DNA of 64,000 nt from Rhododendron vialii (GCF_030253575.1 NC_080560.1:34461501-34525500); one strand, 5' to 3'; shown: positions 24,350-37,418, counted from the first letter of the stretch. Numbers and translations: made by a program. Notes: a model not told the origin generated them from the letters alone.

Positions 24350-24777
24350 CAGAAATCCTATTGGTACCGACGGGTACCATAGGGAAAATGTACCGACGGC
24401 CGCCGGACGGCCGTCTCCGGCCACCGGACGGCCGTCTCCGGCCACCGGACGGCCGATCCGAGCCGTCCAAAAATTTTAAAAAATAAAATCGAGTGGGCCT
24501 ACGCGAGAATCAATGGCATCCGAGGTGTGTAGGGTACTTGATCCGAGCACCCATTTTTCGTGTATATTTGTATATACGTGTATATACACGAAAAAGGGGT
24601 GCTCGGATCAAGTACTCTACACACCTCGGATGCCATTGATTCCCGCGTAGGCCCACTCGGTTTTATTTTTTAAAATTTTTGGACGGCTCGGATCGGCCGT
24701 CCGGTGGCCGGAGACGGCCGTCCGGTGGCCGTCGGTACATTTTCCCTATGGTACCGTCGGTACCAATAGCACTACTC
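24350..24777. mobile_element. MULE-type fold-back element with 9-bp target duplication
   Basis: CTTCCGAAT flanks both ends (24341-24349 and 24778-24786). Between them two arms of ~190 bp mirror each other around ~24,570: TATTGGTACCGACGG answers CCGTCGGTACCAATA, GGCATCCGAGGTGTGTAG answers CTACACACCTCGGATGCC. The right terminus, read inward, is GAGTAGTGCTATTGGTACC, nearly the same as the end of the element at 26,546. A 9-bp duplication is the Mutator-superfamily signature. No transposase is present. Confidence 0.8.
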
Positions 24778-25523
24778 CTTCCGAATGTTGCTCTCTTACC
24801 GCTATCAAATGTCATCGTTGGTCCCACATCTACTACCCAAATGTACCTCCAAATCTCTGCTACCGTGCACCATTCCTCTCGAATCCGATCATCATTTTTT
24901 TTTTTTTTATAAAGGTCAAGAGGGTAATTTCACTTACCAATTCATCTTGACAATTGCTGATTAGGAAGAAGTTCAGTGAACCTTTTAAACACACATACCC
25001 AAACCCAAATTCTCGATGTAGGAGCCAGCCCAACTGACACAAATACAAAAGCCTCGCCGCGGATCGCAGCACTACAACAGACGGACCCAAAGAATCTGCA
25101 TCAAAGGTTTTGATGAAGGTCAAGGAATCCGATCATCATTGTATCTGTGCCAGTCATGTTATTTCTCTCTCTCTCTGGTGCTTTGATGTCCTAAGTGGTA
25201 GTGGCGTGGCTATCTGCATTTTGAATTTGACATCACCTCAAATCTCATATCTGCGACGTTCACAGATATTGATGATCTCATAGAACACAGACTACACTTT
25301 GTCAGAAAATGTGTTAGTACAGATTCTATGTGTGGTAGCTCAATCTATCATGTGTCTATGACCCACTTCAGAACCCTTTTTTTCCTGGGTTTTCTCCTTC
25401 TATTTTTACAAGCAACAATTGGGCCCCTGTGGTTGTCATTCCCAAATCCCAATTTTAACACCTTCGGCTGACCATGATTATATAGAACTTAGAAGTGAGT
25501 CATTCATCATGTAGTATTTCTTA

Positions 25524-26051
25524 GGGGAAATTATAGTTACCCCCCTCGAACTAACCCTCACATACACTTACCCCCCTCTAACTTTTATTTTTGGCACTTA
25601 ACCCCCTCAAACTAACTGAAATTCAAACGGTCATAACTTCAAACGGTCATAACTTCTTCGTCCAAAATCGAAAATATGCAAATTATATATCGATTTCGAG
25701 GTCTTGAAGTCAGCTTTCTAATGACACTAAAATCACATCACAATTCAAAGCACACATAAAGTTATGATCAAAAGAGTAAGGGCTGGTAAACAGAAAGACA
25801 GTTTTGATCATAACTTTATGTGTGCTTTGAATTGTGATGTGATTTTAGTGTCATTAGAAAGCTGACTTCAAGACCTCGAAATCGATATATAATTTGCATA
25901 TTTTCGATTTTGGACGAAAAAGTTATGACCGTTTGAAGTTATGACCGTTTGAATTTCAGTTAGTTTGAGGGGGTTAAGTGTCAAAAATAAAAGTTAAAGG
26001 AAGGTAAGTGTATGCGAGAGTTAGTTCGAGGGAGGTAACTATAATTTCCCC
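25524..26051. mobile_element. MULE-type fold-back element, near-perfect 260-bp arms
   Basis: TATTTCTTA occurs directly outside both ends (25515-25523 and 26052-26060). The terminus GGGGAAATTATAGTTAC is mirrored by GTAACTATAATTTCCCC, and almost the whole 528 bp pairs with itself around ~25,787 (GTTATGATCAAAA / TTTTGATCATAAC at the turn). Such an RNA would form a very long hairpin. No coding sequence was seen. Confidence 0.85.
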
Positions 26052-26545
26052 TATTTCTTAAGAAAACTTGTGAGACGTAACTTGGGGAAAACTCGAGAGA
26101 TATTTCTCTCTCTCTCTCTCTCACACTTCGCTTCCCCTGTCCAACGTTATTTTGCTTTCCGTTCTCACACTTCGCTTCCCATGCCCAACGTTATTTTGCT
26201 TTCTGTTCAATAATAATTGATTGGGAAGCGATAATATCAGAACTGTTTTTGTTTGTATCAAAACTGTAGTTTATAATATATGTAGTGCCGACCTTGATGC
26301 TTGAGTTGCCCAAATCCCGACCCTAAGCTTGATTGCCTACTTACTAAGTCATACAAAGTAAAAATAAAATAAAATTGAGGTAACATTGGGTTTGCATTTT
26401 TTTTTTTCTATTGCCCCACGGTGGGGGCCCAAGCCTGAAATATTGTGGAGCTTACCCCGGACCGATACGGTGTATAAGTCTGTTATGAACTACAATTTTG
26501 GCGGGAAAAAATTGGAGTATTAATGCGGATGGATAATTCCAAAAG

Positions 26546-26944
26546 GAGTAGTGCTACTGGTACAGCAGCTGCGTACAGCAGCTGCTGTACAGATTCTCTT
26601 TGCGTCCGCCTCGGGTCCCGCAAAGATGATCGGAGCCGCTCATTTTGTTCAAAATACGTCGTTTAATGTCCCTAAAAAAAATCACCTCAATCCGATATCG
26701 GGAAGGGTGTTTACGAATCATCCAACTTTGCTTCAAAATTTAGGCTAAATTTTGAAGCAAAGTTGGATGATTCGTAAACACCCTTCCCGATATCGGATTG
26801 AGGTGATTTTTTGCTAAGGGACCTTAAACGACGTATTTTGAACAAAATGAGCGGCTCCGATCATCTTTGCGGGACCCGAGGCGGGCGCAAAGGGGATCTG
26901 TACAGCAGCTGCTGTACGCAGCTGCTGTACCAGTAGCATTTTTG
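26546..26944. mobile_element. MULE-type fold-back element with 9-bp target duplication
   Basis: TTCCAAAAG flanks both sides (26537-26545 and 26945-26953). The termini contain TGCTACTGGTACAGCAGCTG and its mirror, and ~190-bp arms pair around ~26,749 (CAAAATTTAGGCTAAATTTTG at the turn). The element shares its GAGTAGTGCTA-TGGTAC end with that at 24,350 and its right half with a decayed copy at 47,688. Minus- and plus-strand open frames here are mirrored artefacts. Confidence 0.8.
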
Positions 26945-27444
26945 TTCCAAAAGTCCAGAACTGCCGATGCCTTGAAAAAGGTGCACCAAAACGGGAATCT
27001 TTGCCACATTTTTTCTTCACAAGAATCGCGGGAAATCAAAAGGTCCAATAGAATCTGCAACTCGAGTAGCAATAGGGATAATTTTCTGCTGTTTAAAAAT
27101 TAAAAAAGTAGCAATGGGATGATCCGAAAAATCCAGACATTTTTGTTTCGAGTTTGATTTTATAAGAGAGAAATCTCTTGTAAGTTCTCTAATTTTGGCT
27201 TAAATAACCTAACTTTTACCGGATTGGAGAGGAACGATAATTGAGTGTGTATAAACTAATCCAGACACCTGACCGTCGGGAAAAAAAGAGAGAATCCACT
27301 ACATGCATTTGTGGTTCTTGTGTGTGTTCCATCGGTTTATCTCTTTATTTGGGCTACGCATACGGCCATACCATAGGACAACCCATTTGGCCATTTCCAT
27401 TAGTGGGCGTAGTCAAGTAACTATCCTGCGCACCAGCTAACATC

Positions 27445-27446
<2 letters not shown>

Positions 27447-27482
<36 letters not shown>
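27447..27482 (+). repeat. (CT)n microsatellite
   Basis: Uninterrupted CT units of about 36 bp. No gene could be placed next to it. Between 27,480 and 29,200 only AT-rich intergenic sequence and the short element at 28,545 were seen. Confidence 0.8.
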
Positions 27483-27486
<4 letters not shown>

Positions 27487-28544
27487 TATGTATAGTGCGC
27501 GTCTCCTTTGTAATCTTTCCCAAATTATTTCCTCTTTGAAACTTTATTTTCCCCGGTAAGCCTCCTTTTTAGATCAAAAGTGCTACACACACAACGGTTG
27601 TGTAAAACACAACACACAATTAATCTCTAGCCGTCCATTGCTGTAATAAATGGTCAAGATTCGTTCAAACTTTTTCTCATAAAAATTCAATTTTTTCTTG
27701 GAAGGGTTTTTTTAAAATCTAGACCGTCCAAATACATCTGGACGGTCAGAATTACGCACACAACCAACACAATTTATGTTATCTTTTGAATTAAGGAAAC
27801 ATAGAGGGGTTGGAATATGATTTTCGCATTTCATTTTCTATCAATGCACTCTAAATTTTACGTCTTTTTAGTGTTTGTATTGTGAGTAGTTTTAAGTAGT
27901 AAAGGAGAAATTTCGGAGTAAGTTTATAAGAAAGTGGGGTGCAAAAATTATTCCTTTAGTGGTTTTGTGTAATTTCTTTTTTCAATTAACATAATCTTAC
28001 AAAAAAAAAATAGAATTTTTTTGTAAAAGTTTATTTTATCGTTTAATCTGAAATATCTCATTTGTCTCAATTTTTTTTGTCAATCTTTCCTTTATTAGAT
28101 GTCTCGTAATTTTTGTTCATTTTGACTAGCCAAGAAGAAAAAATTGACTCGTTTCTTTTTCTCCTTTCATTCCCATATTCAAATCCATAACCAAAAAAAT
28201 TAGAGGAAAAAAAATACATTACAAATCAAATATTAATCATCAAAAAGGGTAATTTTAGAAATTCATATGCTTGGAAGGACAAAGATTTTGAACCGGATGG
28301 AGTAACATAATCTTTGAAATTGAATTCAAAATGTTTAGGACCACACATGCTCTACGCAAATATTGAGACATTCCCATATTTAAATAGAGTTTCCATAGAC
28401 CCTGCTTCTGGTGTAGTGAATGTCCTACTTAGACATGAGTGTGCGCGCAATACTAAAAGTAAAGTAACCTAGGCTGTTCCAGGCCTGTGATTTACGGGTT
28501 TACTTTCTTATAAAGACTCCATTTCGTTAAGATTTTTATTTTTT

Positions 28545-28622
28545 AAGTACTTATTTTCTGTTTTACAAGACGTGTCATTATTTCACAATATATCACATTC
28601 AATTCTCAAAAAATAAGTATTT
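28545..28622 (+). mobile_element. Short dispersed element, copy 2
   Basis: The sequence from AAGTACTTATTTTCTG to AAAAAATAAGTATTT matches the elements at 9,268 (+) and 63,783 (-). The core is CATTATTTCACAATATATCAC. Length and inverted ends agree across the three copies. Confidence 0.5.
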
Positions 28623-29229
28623 TCCTTAGTGGAACGGAGCCAAAGTCTCATATTCAAAAAATTTCAAGTCCTAATGGAGTCACTGAAAGTTTTCCGATCG
28701 TTAACTTTATAAGACTCCAAAATTAATTAAACTACACGTAAACTGACCCGATTTCCGATTATTAAAACAATACTGCGTGTTACATATGGTGCTCATAACC
28801 AAATTGACTGGAGTTGGGCGGGGTTTAGGCTATGAGCAGGGTCCACCCACCTAATTTCCCCCAAAAATAGAGAGGCCGGCACGTATTTTCAACGAAAGTG
28901 GCCTCCAATTTCATGCCCCATTACGCCATCCATTTTCAATTTCAGTTATTTCTCTCTCCCCACTACTTTTTTGTATTTTGGGTTCACCGGTTGTGGGTCT
29001 ACGAGTTAACTTATGTACACCTTAACTAATTTTTTTTCGACTTAGGCAAATGCAAGTTATATATACCAGGATCTAGAAATTCACAAGAAATTATTCTCTT
29101 GTGACTTGTTTCCAAGAATCAAACATGATCAAAAATGTGAATCTAATCCAGTCAATTATGTGATGAGCAAAGTCACCGTCCAATCGAACTAAAAACTTTG
29201 AGGCGGTCTGTCTCCACTTCTACTTCTCT

Positions 29230-29580
29230 GTGATTTGCTCTCTCTCTCTCTCTCTCCCAAATTTCCCCCACAGCAGTTGAAAGCTAAGTGGGTAGTACAG
29301 TAGGCTAGTGCCGCGCTTATCCTTCTTTCCATGTGCAAGCTGGTAAAGCCCAACCTTTTTTATTTCTTCGCTGTTTCACTTTCTTGAAGTCTCAATATAT
29401 TCCTCTCTCTCCCTTTATATTTGCATTTTTAATACGCGGGTTTTGCTCCACAATGGAAATCAGGAAGTTATATTAACTGGGTCTCGGCTGTTTTCCATCA
29501 GGAGTCGAAGCAAAGCTTGATTTGAGCACCGGGTTGAAGTGGGTTTGGTCCATTGGATCCAGTTCTTCAAGTGAGTAAAG
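29230..29580 (+). other. Probable promoter and leader exon of the DUF3527 gene
   Basis: CT-rich tracts (29,238-29,258 and 29,402-29,412) precede ~120 bp of mixed-composition sequence ending in TCTTCAAGTGAGTAAAGGTAATAC. That ending offers donor sites at ~29,571 (GTGAGT) or 29,580 (GTAATA). A matching acceptor TTCTTCCAG lies at ~32,083, just before the DUF3527 start. This would make a ~2.5-kb leader intron. It is inferred from splice signals only. Confidence 0.35.
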
Positions 29581-29733
29581 GTAATACATACATCTCCTCT
29601 GTATACAACAGTTTGCAGCTTTTTGTGGAGTGTCTGCCCGTGACTTTTTTTTTGGTTATAGTACTATTTTGTTGATTATGGGGAATTTTGTGTGGTTCAG
29701 TTTTATTTTAGTTCTTACATAAAATTCCTTTTC

Positions 29734-29815
29734 AGCGCTTCGGGAACATCCGATAAAATTAGAACAACACAGAGTAGATTAGCATGGCCTCTGCGCAAGG
29801 ATGACGCCCACGAAT
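29734..29815 (+). pseudogene. U6 snRNA-like sequence, probably a pseudogene
   Basis: The stretch CGCTTCGGGAACATCCGATA, AAATTAGAACAACACAGAG, TAGATTAGCATGGCC and CTGCGCAAGGATGACGCCCA follows spliceosomal U6 snRNA almost from end to end, with about ten substitutions. The ACAGAGA box reads ACAGAGT and the 3' tail diverges. The plant upstream sequence element and the TATA box at about -30 needed for U6 transcription are missing. It therefore looks like a retroposed or decayed U6 copy. It lies inside the inferred leader intron of the DUF3527 gene. Confidence 0.8.
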
Positions 29816-32216
29816 TCCTTTTAAAAAGAGTTGGTAAGAGGTGAGAAGTGAACTGATATTGGAGAAGTCCCTTTTGGCTGATTCCAAGGGTGTGATTTAA
29901 GTTTTATGTCTTTCATGGAGATGATGATGGATGTTCTTGAGCATATCTGTCTCTTTGCTTGTGTTTGCGTGTCTGTGTCCGTTTCTCTGCCTTAGAAATC
30001 TCTCTCTATTCTGTTTCAGTTCTAAAATATGTTCCTGTATGATGGGAAGTAAAGATTTTTCTTTCTGAATTAAAATCTTCTTGCTGGAAATTGTACTCCA
30101 AAATTTTATTTTTTTCAAAGGTAGAATTTTACGCCGATCAAAAAAAGCTAAAATTTTACTCCATAGAAACTCCATGTTTCTGTAACTTGAACACTTATTC
30201 GAATCCCGTTAGATTTATTCACCCAAGATGTGTCTGAAATGTGCACACCGATTAGCATATTTTCTTTGGGGGTTGGCTCTCTTTACAATTGGGATCAGTT
30301 AGTAATCAGTATGTGTTTTGTAGAGTTTTTTTTTTTTGCTTTTTATGGTCATATCATGACAATTAATTGCATACAGTATAAAACTTAAAAATCAAGTTCC
30401 GAGGTGTTTATGTTATTTTTTCTATATAGCTATGAAGTTTCTATTCCCGAGTTCAATGCGATCATTAAGCCTGAATTGTCATCATTGCTTATTTAGGAGT
30501 GTTAATTAAATAAGATACATAATCTCTTGGTGATTAATTCAGTATTTGTAAATGAACAGGGCATTTATTTGTAAACGTACAGGGCGTTTGGAGACGAATA
30601 GGATATATAAATATGCTAGCAACGAACCCGTGCTATATATGCACAAAACAATCCATGTTTATATACAATTATATGAGTATTTCATCTCTCTTATCCTTCT
30701 GAAATTTATTTCTCTAAAGTAATTAATCATTATTTCCGTGTCATACCTCTAGACTTGTAAATTCTTTGATGGTGTAACAGTCATAATAATATGTCGTATC
30801 TTTTCAAAACCAGTTTGGTACTTTAACATGAGCCCGTAGTTTAACAAACTAATCCGCCGTGAAAATCGTAACACAATGTATTACAGTGAATTACATCGTA
30901 ATATATTGCTGATGCAACAATCATATTATTAGATAGATACAAGATGTCAAATGTTTGTTAAAAGTTAATCAAGCAAGATACAATGGTATTTAGGAGCATA
31001 TATAGAAGCCATGAACAGATTAACAGGGCAACGACAAACTTACACTATGAATAAAGAGTTTAAAAATAGTACACAATACTAAATAAAAAAATGGACCCTT
31101 GCGTATCCCTGCCATATTGTTCCTATATCCCTCATGTATCCCCATGTATCTGAGTTGTATCATAAGTTCAAATAAGTAAAAGAACTTATCTGATACTTAT
31201 TTGGTGTATCGGATGTGTATCCGCCTGTTTCAGGTGCGTATTCGTATCGGAACATACTCGATACGCATGCGGGACCTACCTTAAAGACTCCGTGCTTCGT
31301 AATAACGGGTTTATGAGATTGGTAGAGATCGAAGTGATGATGGAGTACTCAACAAACAAATATTTACTTACCAATAACAAAAATATTTGAAGATATGAAA
31401 AGTAGTCCTGCAATACTACATAGCAATAAAGACGTAAATGCATTTAGTGCTAAATGATTTTCATATATCTAATGTACAAACCCATTTAACCAGTAGGATT
31501 TGTTTTGATTGTTTGCTTTGAGATTCAGTTGATCCTAAAAATGAAGGGATGTGTTATCCAAAACAATTGTTTTGCAATCACAAATTGATAATGATATGCC
31601 TGACGAATCTTTTCCTTGGTTAATTGGATTTACTTTGTTCTTAGAAAGGATAAATTGCATTTCAAGTATTAAATCCTAATTCTAATAATTCGGTGCCACG
31701 CGGCTAGCTCATGGCTCTGATCCTCATGGAAAGCAGTCTTGCAAAACTATATAATGTAGATCCCCAATGATGATTATAAACTTGAAAGATCAGCTTACGA
31801 TAACTGTTTAATTCTCATCATAGTCCTTTCTTGTTAGCTTTCACATCTGTATTGTTTGAAACACTTCGTTTAACATCCAACCGGATACGTAATCTTGCAG
31901 CTGTTTATGTTACCTGTCATTGAAAACCTTCTGATTTAGAAATTTACGTTGATCTCTTGGTCCTACTTTGAGTCTTCCTAGGAATTGCAGTTGCCTTTAC
32001 GAATATTTTTGGAGATCTATGAGTGCTACCTTTAGTCGCCTTCTTGTTTTGGATTCAAACTTACTAAAGCTATACTTCTTCCAGGATTACATCTGAGAAT
32101 TGAATTAGAGAGCAGAGGTCAATAGCTTCAGCATTTTTACATTTTTGCTGGCCAACATTATTAAAGGATGCAATGCGAACTGCAGTGATTCGGCATTCAT
32201 TTGTTGGAGAGAGAAG

Positions 32217-34428
32217 ATGGAATTAACCATTGTGAAACAAGGGGATAGTAAGAAGGAAGAACATTCAGCAGAGAGTATGAGTAAGGACAAAGAATTAGCA
32301 GATGAAAGTAGCTTGGCCAAAAGAATGGTAAAAAGGGCCAACCCTAAGGATCTGCTACTATTGCATTCCAAGCAATCAAAAAGTGGTGAAAGTTGCATTC
32401 AGAAATCATTCAGTCGGCGTATTCACGGGTTAGACACTAGGATACCGAAGCATATCATTTGTCTAGACGAGAAGTATCTTCGGCGTTGCCTCCAATCGAT
32501 ATACGTGACTGCATCAAAGGCAGGGTCGTACAATAGTCACGATAATTTGTGTTCTTCAAAGATGGGTGTTTTCTCTGATGGCTCGATTATCAGAACTACA
32601 TATGCTTCTAATTTAGCTGATTTTTTAACTGAATGTCCATTGGATTGTAGGATGGGGAACGAAAGCAGGACTATTAAAAATATATTGGATAGCCCTTTGT
32701 TTCCTCAGTCAGGTGACATGGATGGTGATATCAATTTTGGGATTGCAAAATTGGTTGATACTAAAAAATCCTTGGGTTATACCAGTTGGTTGAGTGCCAG
32801 CTCAGAACAGAAGCTAGAAAATAAGATGGTGGTACTTGGAAAAAATTCTTATGGATCTGAACCTGTAAACAACCGGCTTGTTTCTGTATCAAGCACAATC
32901 GCTACCGTTCCGGATCAGAATTCTTCGGTCTCTGAGGGTACTATTCAGGGAATGCTCCAGTGCACATGGAAAGCTGGCTTTCCTCATTATGTCTTCTCTG
33001 TAGATGATCAGAAGGAGCTTTATGTAGCAAATCTAGGTAAGGCTGAGTCACCTTATGACAAGGTCTTGGATTATGTGTATTTCTTTCATTCAGTATCAGG
33101 TAGCAAAAAGGAACACGAGATTCGTGTGAACGAGTCTGATCTTGTTGGTAAGATGAAAGTATCTACAAAATTTTCACTCTGCCCAAATAATTCGGAAATG
33201 GTGGAGACCGAATTTGTTTTGTTCGGGTGTGAGGAGAGTTCATTGGGTGAGGTGCAAACTTCAAGCCAGTATCCTAAAAAGAGGAATACGGGATTGTCGA
33301 AAAAGATGGTGGAAGCATTCAAGCTGAGTCATTCATCCCGGGAGAGGACCTCCTCCAAATATGTGGGTGCAAGCGGTATGCACGAAAACTTTTCGGGGAA
33401 GCTGTTCCCGAATACGAATGCAAATCCAAATTCTTGTGGTACATCCAATCTTTTGGGAAATCATTTTGCGCCAAATCTTGAGTTGGCAGCTATCATCGCA
33501 AAGGATCATATTCGCAGCGGTTGTAAGGGGACAGAAATTGGAGGGTGGGGCCTGAATTTTCTCAAGAAAGTTGAGACTAGTAAGGCCGTTACATCTCTAG
33601 AAGCCTCACCTTCTGCATGTTGTCTTCGAAGTAGTGGTGATTGCTCTACGAGTATGGATGTTCTAGTCCCAGCAGGTTTTCATGGTGGGCCAAGAAACAG
33701 AAATAGCGGCCCTTCTAGCCTTACCGAGAGATGGAGATCCGGTGGGCTTTGCGACTGTGGTGGGTGGGACATCGGATGTCCTCTCACTGTACTTGACACT
33801 AGACGAAGCATAAAAGACGTTTCATCACCCCAAGTCGATACAAAAGGGGACAAGAAGTCGCTTGATTTATTTATACAGGTGCATCAAGTTCCTTCCAATC
33901 TTTTGGCTAGATTATGTTCCTAATTGTGGGTGCTTCTAGACTTTCTATGCATGTTTGACGGGCTCGGGTGCTAGTGCGAAGTGTGGATGCGTATCTAGGG
34001 GTCGAACCCACCAAACCTTTTATGCAGACATGACAAAATAGATGAATTACCTCTTTTGCGTGGTATGAGTGTTTTCATGTGACTTTATCAGGATGTTCAC
34101 TGTTACAGTTTTACCAATACACAAAACCAAAGTGTTAAATTCACACAATAACAAGTATGGGAAGGACCGGCTGGGCAAATACTTTGAAGCGGGTGCTTCA
34201 TTTAGCTTGGATATTTGTATAAATCTGTCATTTTGGTCGTAATAATTTGTTTCAATTTCGCAGGGTTCAATGCGAGGTGCACCTGTCATGAAAATGGTGA
34301 ATATTCACGAGGGTTTGTACTTTATTCATTTCCAGTCATCTCTATCAGCTTTACAGTCTTTCTCTATCGCCGTGGCTATTATTCACACACGTACTCCCGC
34401 TCTCCAACCCAAAGTGTACAGGAGTTGA
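32217..34428 (+). CDS. DUF3527-domain protein, 2 coding exons, 608 aa
   Basis: Exons 32217-33878 and 34264-34428 join in phase 0. The C-terminal half carries the plant DUF3527 pattern: GFPHYVFSVDDQKELYVANL (about residues 248-267), KVLDYVYFFHS, VGKMKVSTKFSLCPNNSEMV, ETEFVLFG, NHFAPNLELAAIIAKDH, GGWGLNFLKK, STSMDVLVPAGFHGGPRNRN, GPSSLTERWRSGG and CDCGGWDIGCPLTVL. The second exon supplies the family ending (HEGLYFIHFQSSLSALQSFS, HTRTPALQPKVYRS). The N-terminal half is basic and Ser-rich without a known fold, and no signal peptide or membrane segment is seen. The function of the family is unknown. The ATG at 32217 (MELTIVKQ) is preferred over an in-frame one 24 codons upstream, because relatives start with a similar ME/MDL context. 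Confidence 0.9.
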
Positions 34429-37400
34429 CATAACAAGAATCGAGAAGGTTACGTAGAATTAACTGCTTGTAGTACATTGAGTGATTATTTATACAGAATT
34501 GAACAGTTGGTTGTTCTGTGATATGATTGTTGATTCCGTATTGCAAGCTTATCGTTCGTTTTCAGGTTTGGTATTCGATATAACCCACTCCTGATTACTT
34601 GCGACAGGCAGAAATAAATCCTGTAATCCACCTCTTTTGTTCAAAGTTTTTTTGGAGTGAATTTGATATGAAAAGTTGTTGACAAGCAGCATCATGCATG
34701 AATATTGTTGTTTGTACAATAGGCATAAATGCAAAATTGAACTTGAGCACGGATACAATCAACCCAAAGGTCATATTTTTCTAGTTGCAGCGGGATAATT
34801 CTATGTTTTTGGGATACATCCTATCTTCTCGCGTAAAGCCTGTCGTTGTGGTCCTTTGGATTGTAGGATTATGTACTTTCTTGGACTCTTTTCATTTCCT
34901 TCCTTATTGAAAGGTTCTTTCTTGTCTTTCTGTATGTACAGAAGGTTCTGACTGAGCTCTTGGTTTGAACTTAGTCTTCTACGTAAAAGAGTCTTCTGCA
35001 GAATTCTGGAGTGGCTTTTGTGTTGTTATGGATAGAAGGTTGATCACACTACCGTACAATGCAAATGCGCGTAGCTTACACTTAGGTTTCACACGAGACC
35101 CGTACAGGGGTGCACTATGGGGGTGTAGTGCTCGATCCGACCCGTCTATCTCTACAATCGACGATCCTGATTTCTATCCTACCAACAGGAAACTTTTCGA
35201 AATCTAGACCATTAAAAACACTTTTTAGATGGCTCGAATTGCGCAACACTTTTGTAACACACCCTTGCACTAAAGATTTGGATGCGCAAGATGACAAAAC
35301 GACCCCTTAACGATATAGCTAGAAGCCATCGTAACAAAATTCTGGCATCTTTCCTACATGAAAGATTGCCTGCATGTAGATGCGATGTGCAATAATACTA
35401 CACTTCATTATTAACTATCCCAAAGTACGAATCAGGAGAAAAATGCATACTGTATATGAACACCAAAAGAAATGAGGAATGTAAACAACTAAAACGTCTT
35501 CTGGGCGTGGGCAATATTGGCCAAAGAACAAAGCAGAAATCCGACCGAGCTTCGGGTAATTTTTGATCTGAAACTTCAATGTAAACTCAGTTATATCCCT
35601 GGCCTTCGCTTGAACTAGTAATTAGCACGAAATGATATTAAAAAAGAAAGAGTAGAGGTAGCAATAATACTAATAACCAAGTTTAATACACAAATTTATT
35701 ATCTAGATAGGTGAGGGTGATAAAGCATCCACAATCTTTAACAGCTCCTCCCAAAGGAAAGCAAAATGAGGTCCGAACGAACTCTTAAGAAAAATCATAC
35801 AAATAAGTTTATACTAAAGTTTCCAGTGCTTTATTGTTGAGATCTATTCAGCCGCATAGTTTCAGTTTGTACCTCTCTCCCCTCCTCAAGCCATCTGTTT
35901 GGGTAGAACGATCAAATGGTTGATCCCCGAAGCCTGAGGTGTTATGCTCCCAAGCTGTCGAATGTACCAAAAACAACAGGACAATTAGAACACAAGGGGC
36001 ACAAACAAATGCATCTTACAATCGTGTTAGGGAACATAAAATTTCAAGCATCTAACTAACATAGCACGTTAAGATGCAACGAAGCAATATTCCTGAATAA
36101 TAACGAGCGAAAACAACAATCATTTCGAACTCGGTGGATATTCCATTCGTTTACTAGGAATGGGTGACCAAAAACAAAATTGGGTCTCGTGTTTAAACAT
36201 TCTCACTTACAAAGCAACGCACAAACAATTGAGGAAATTCTGGAAACAGATGTAGTTAAAAAGAGCAATCAATTAAGCCACTGCCGCAAGACCAAGAAAA
36301 GAATCAAACAAAGAAAAAGAAAACAAAGCTGTATAGTTTGGATAGAAATGCCATCGGAATTCCCAAACATCATTGTTCCCCACTGGAAGCTGATTTAAGT
36401 TCACAAAAATGTTTAGCCTCCCAACTGCACCACTCTCTTTTGTTACGCCTTCAAAATTTGCACACCATAAAAGCAAGTGACTTGACTCCCTAATGCCCCG
36501 AAACATTTCTTTACAAGACAACAAACCATATACTATGAATTAAGGAGTGGAAATAGTTGAGAATAAAATGAAAGAGAGGGCATACCTTCATGGACTCCAG
36601 GGAAGAACATTATCTGAGGCAGCTAGGTCAAGCCTACTAAAATTCGCTTTCATGAAACTCAAAAAAAAAAGAAAAAGAAAAAGAAAAAAAAGACCCACGA
36701 TCGAAGGAGTTATATTGAACACCTAGTAGCACAGAACATCTGGATAATAGTACATGCAATTTGAATTCTACAAAAGCCTTCCTCGTAACATTGGATAATT
36801 GCAGTTTTCAGGTCTACTATATACGCATAAACTATTTTGGAGAGAAAAATATCAAAGCAGCATGAAAGGAAATTTACAAAAACCATCAATATGTAGCACA
36901 ATACCCCTCAAAATGGTGAGAAACTTCGGATGCTGAAGCAGGAACAAACTCCTCTATGGATCATTATAGCAAGTTTGTACGAGTTTAAGCAACTCTTCTT
37001 ACCATGGAATAACACAATCAAGGAAAGCCTAATGGATTCATGCATCAGGAAAATTTCTCAAACAACAAAAACATATTAAAATCCCCAAATGCATGACGTC
37101 ACTTGTACAAGTCCAACTTTTCTGCTAGGCAAGTCCAACTTTTCTGCTAGGCAAGCCATTGCATCTCTTTCTCACCAATTCAGTCATGTGGTTTACACTC
37201 CTTATGGAGACATGATTGACATTTGCTCTTGGTCTCTTGAACTGGACTACTAGTAACTTGAGCCAACACATTTTGGCATTTGCATGCTTTTCCTTTTCGT
37301 CTAGTAGGCTACTTGGTTCCTCCACAAACTATTATGCAACTTCTAGAGTTACAACGTAAAGTTTCTTTAGCAGTAATAACACCAAACCAAACCGAGCCTT
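34429..37400. other. Intergenic, no gene recognised
   Basis: The region has AT-rich unique-looking sequence with scattered short frames. A GC-richer stretch at 35,090-35,300 (GTGTAGTGCTCGATCCGACC) resembles other decayed repeats in the window. A purine run lies at 36,660-36,700. Nothing else can be supported. Confidence 0.4.
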
Positions 37401-37418
37401 AAGTCCCAATCAACCCAA

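Noticed and set aside
24225-24470. Open frame with repeated SGGRRRP motifs
   Set aside because: Product of GC-rich mirrored repeats in a MULE-type fold-back element, read in both directions.
26554-27072. Several 60-82 codon frames on both strands
   Set aside because: All are mirror images arising from one inverted-repeat element.
32145-32216. Extended N-terminus of the DUF3527 protein from 32145
   Set aside because: The 24 extra codons are not typical of the family, and the ATG at 32217 starts the conserved-looking end; the upstream one may lie in the leader.
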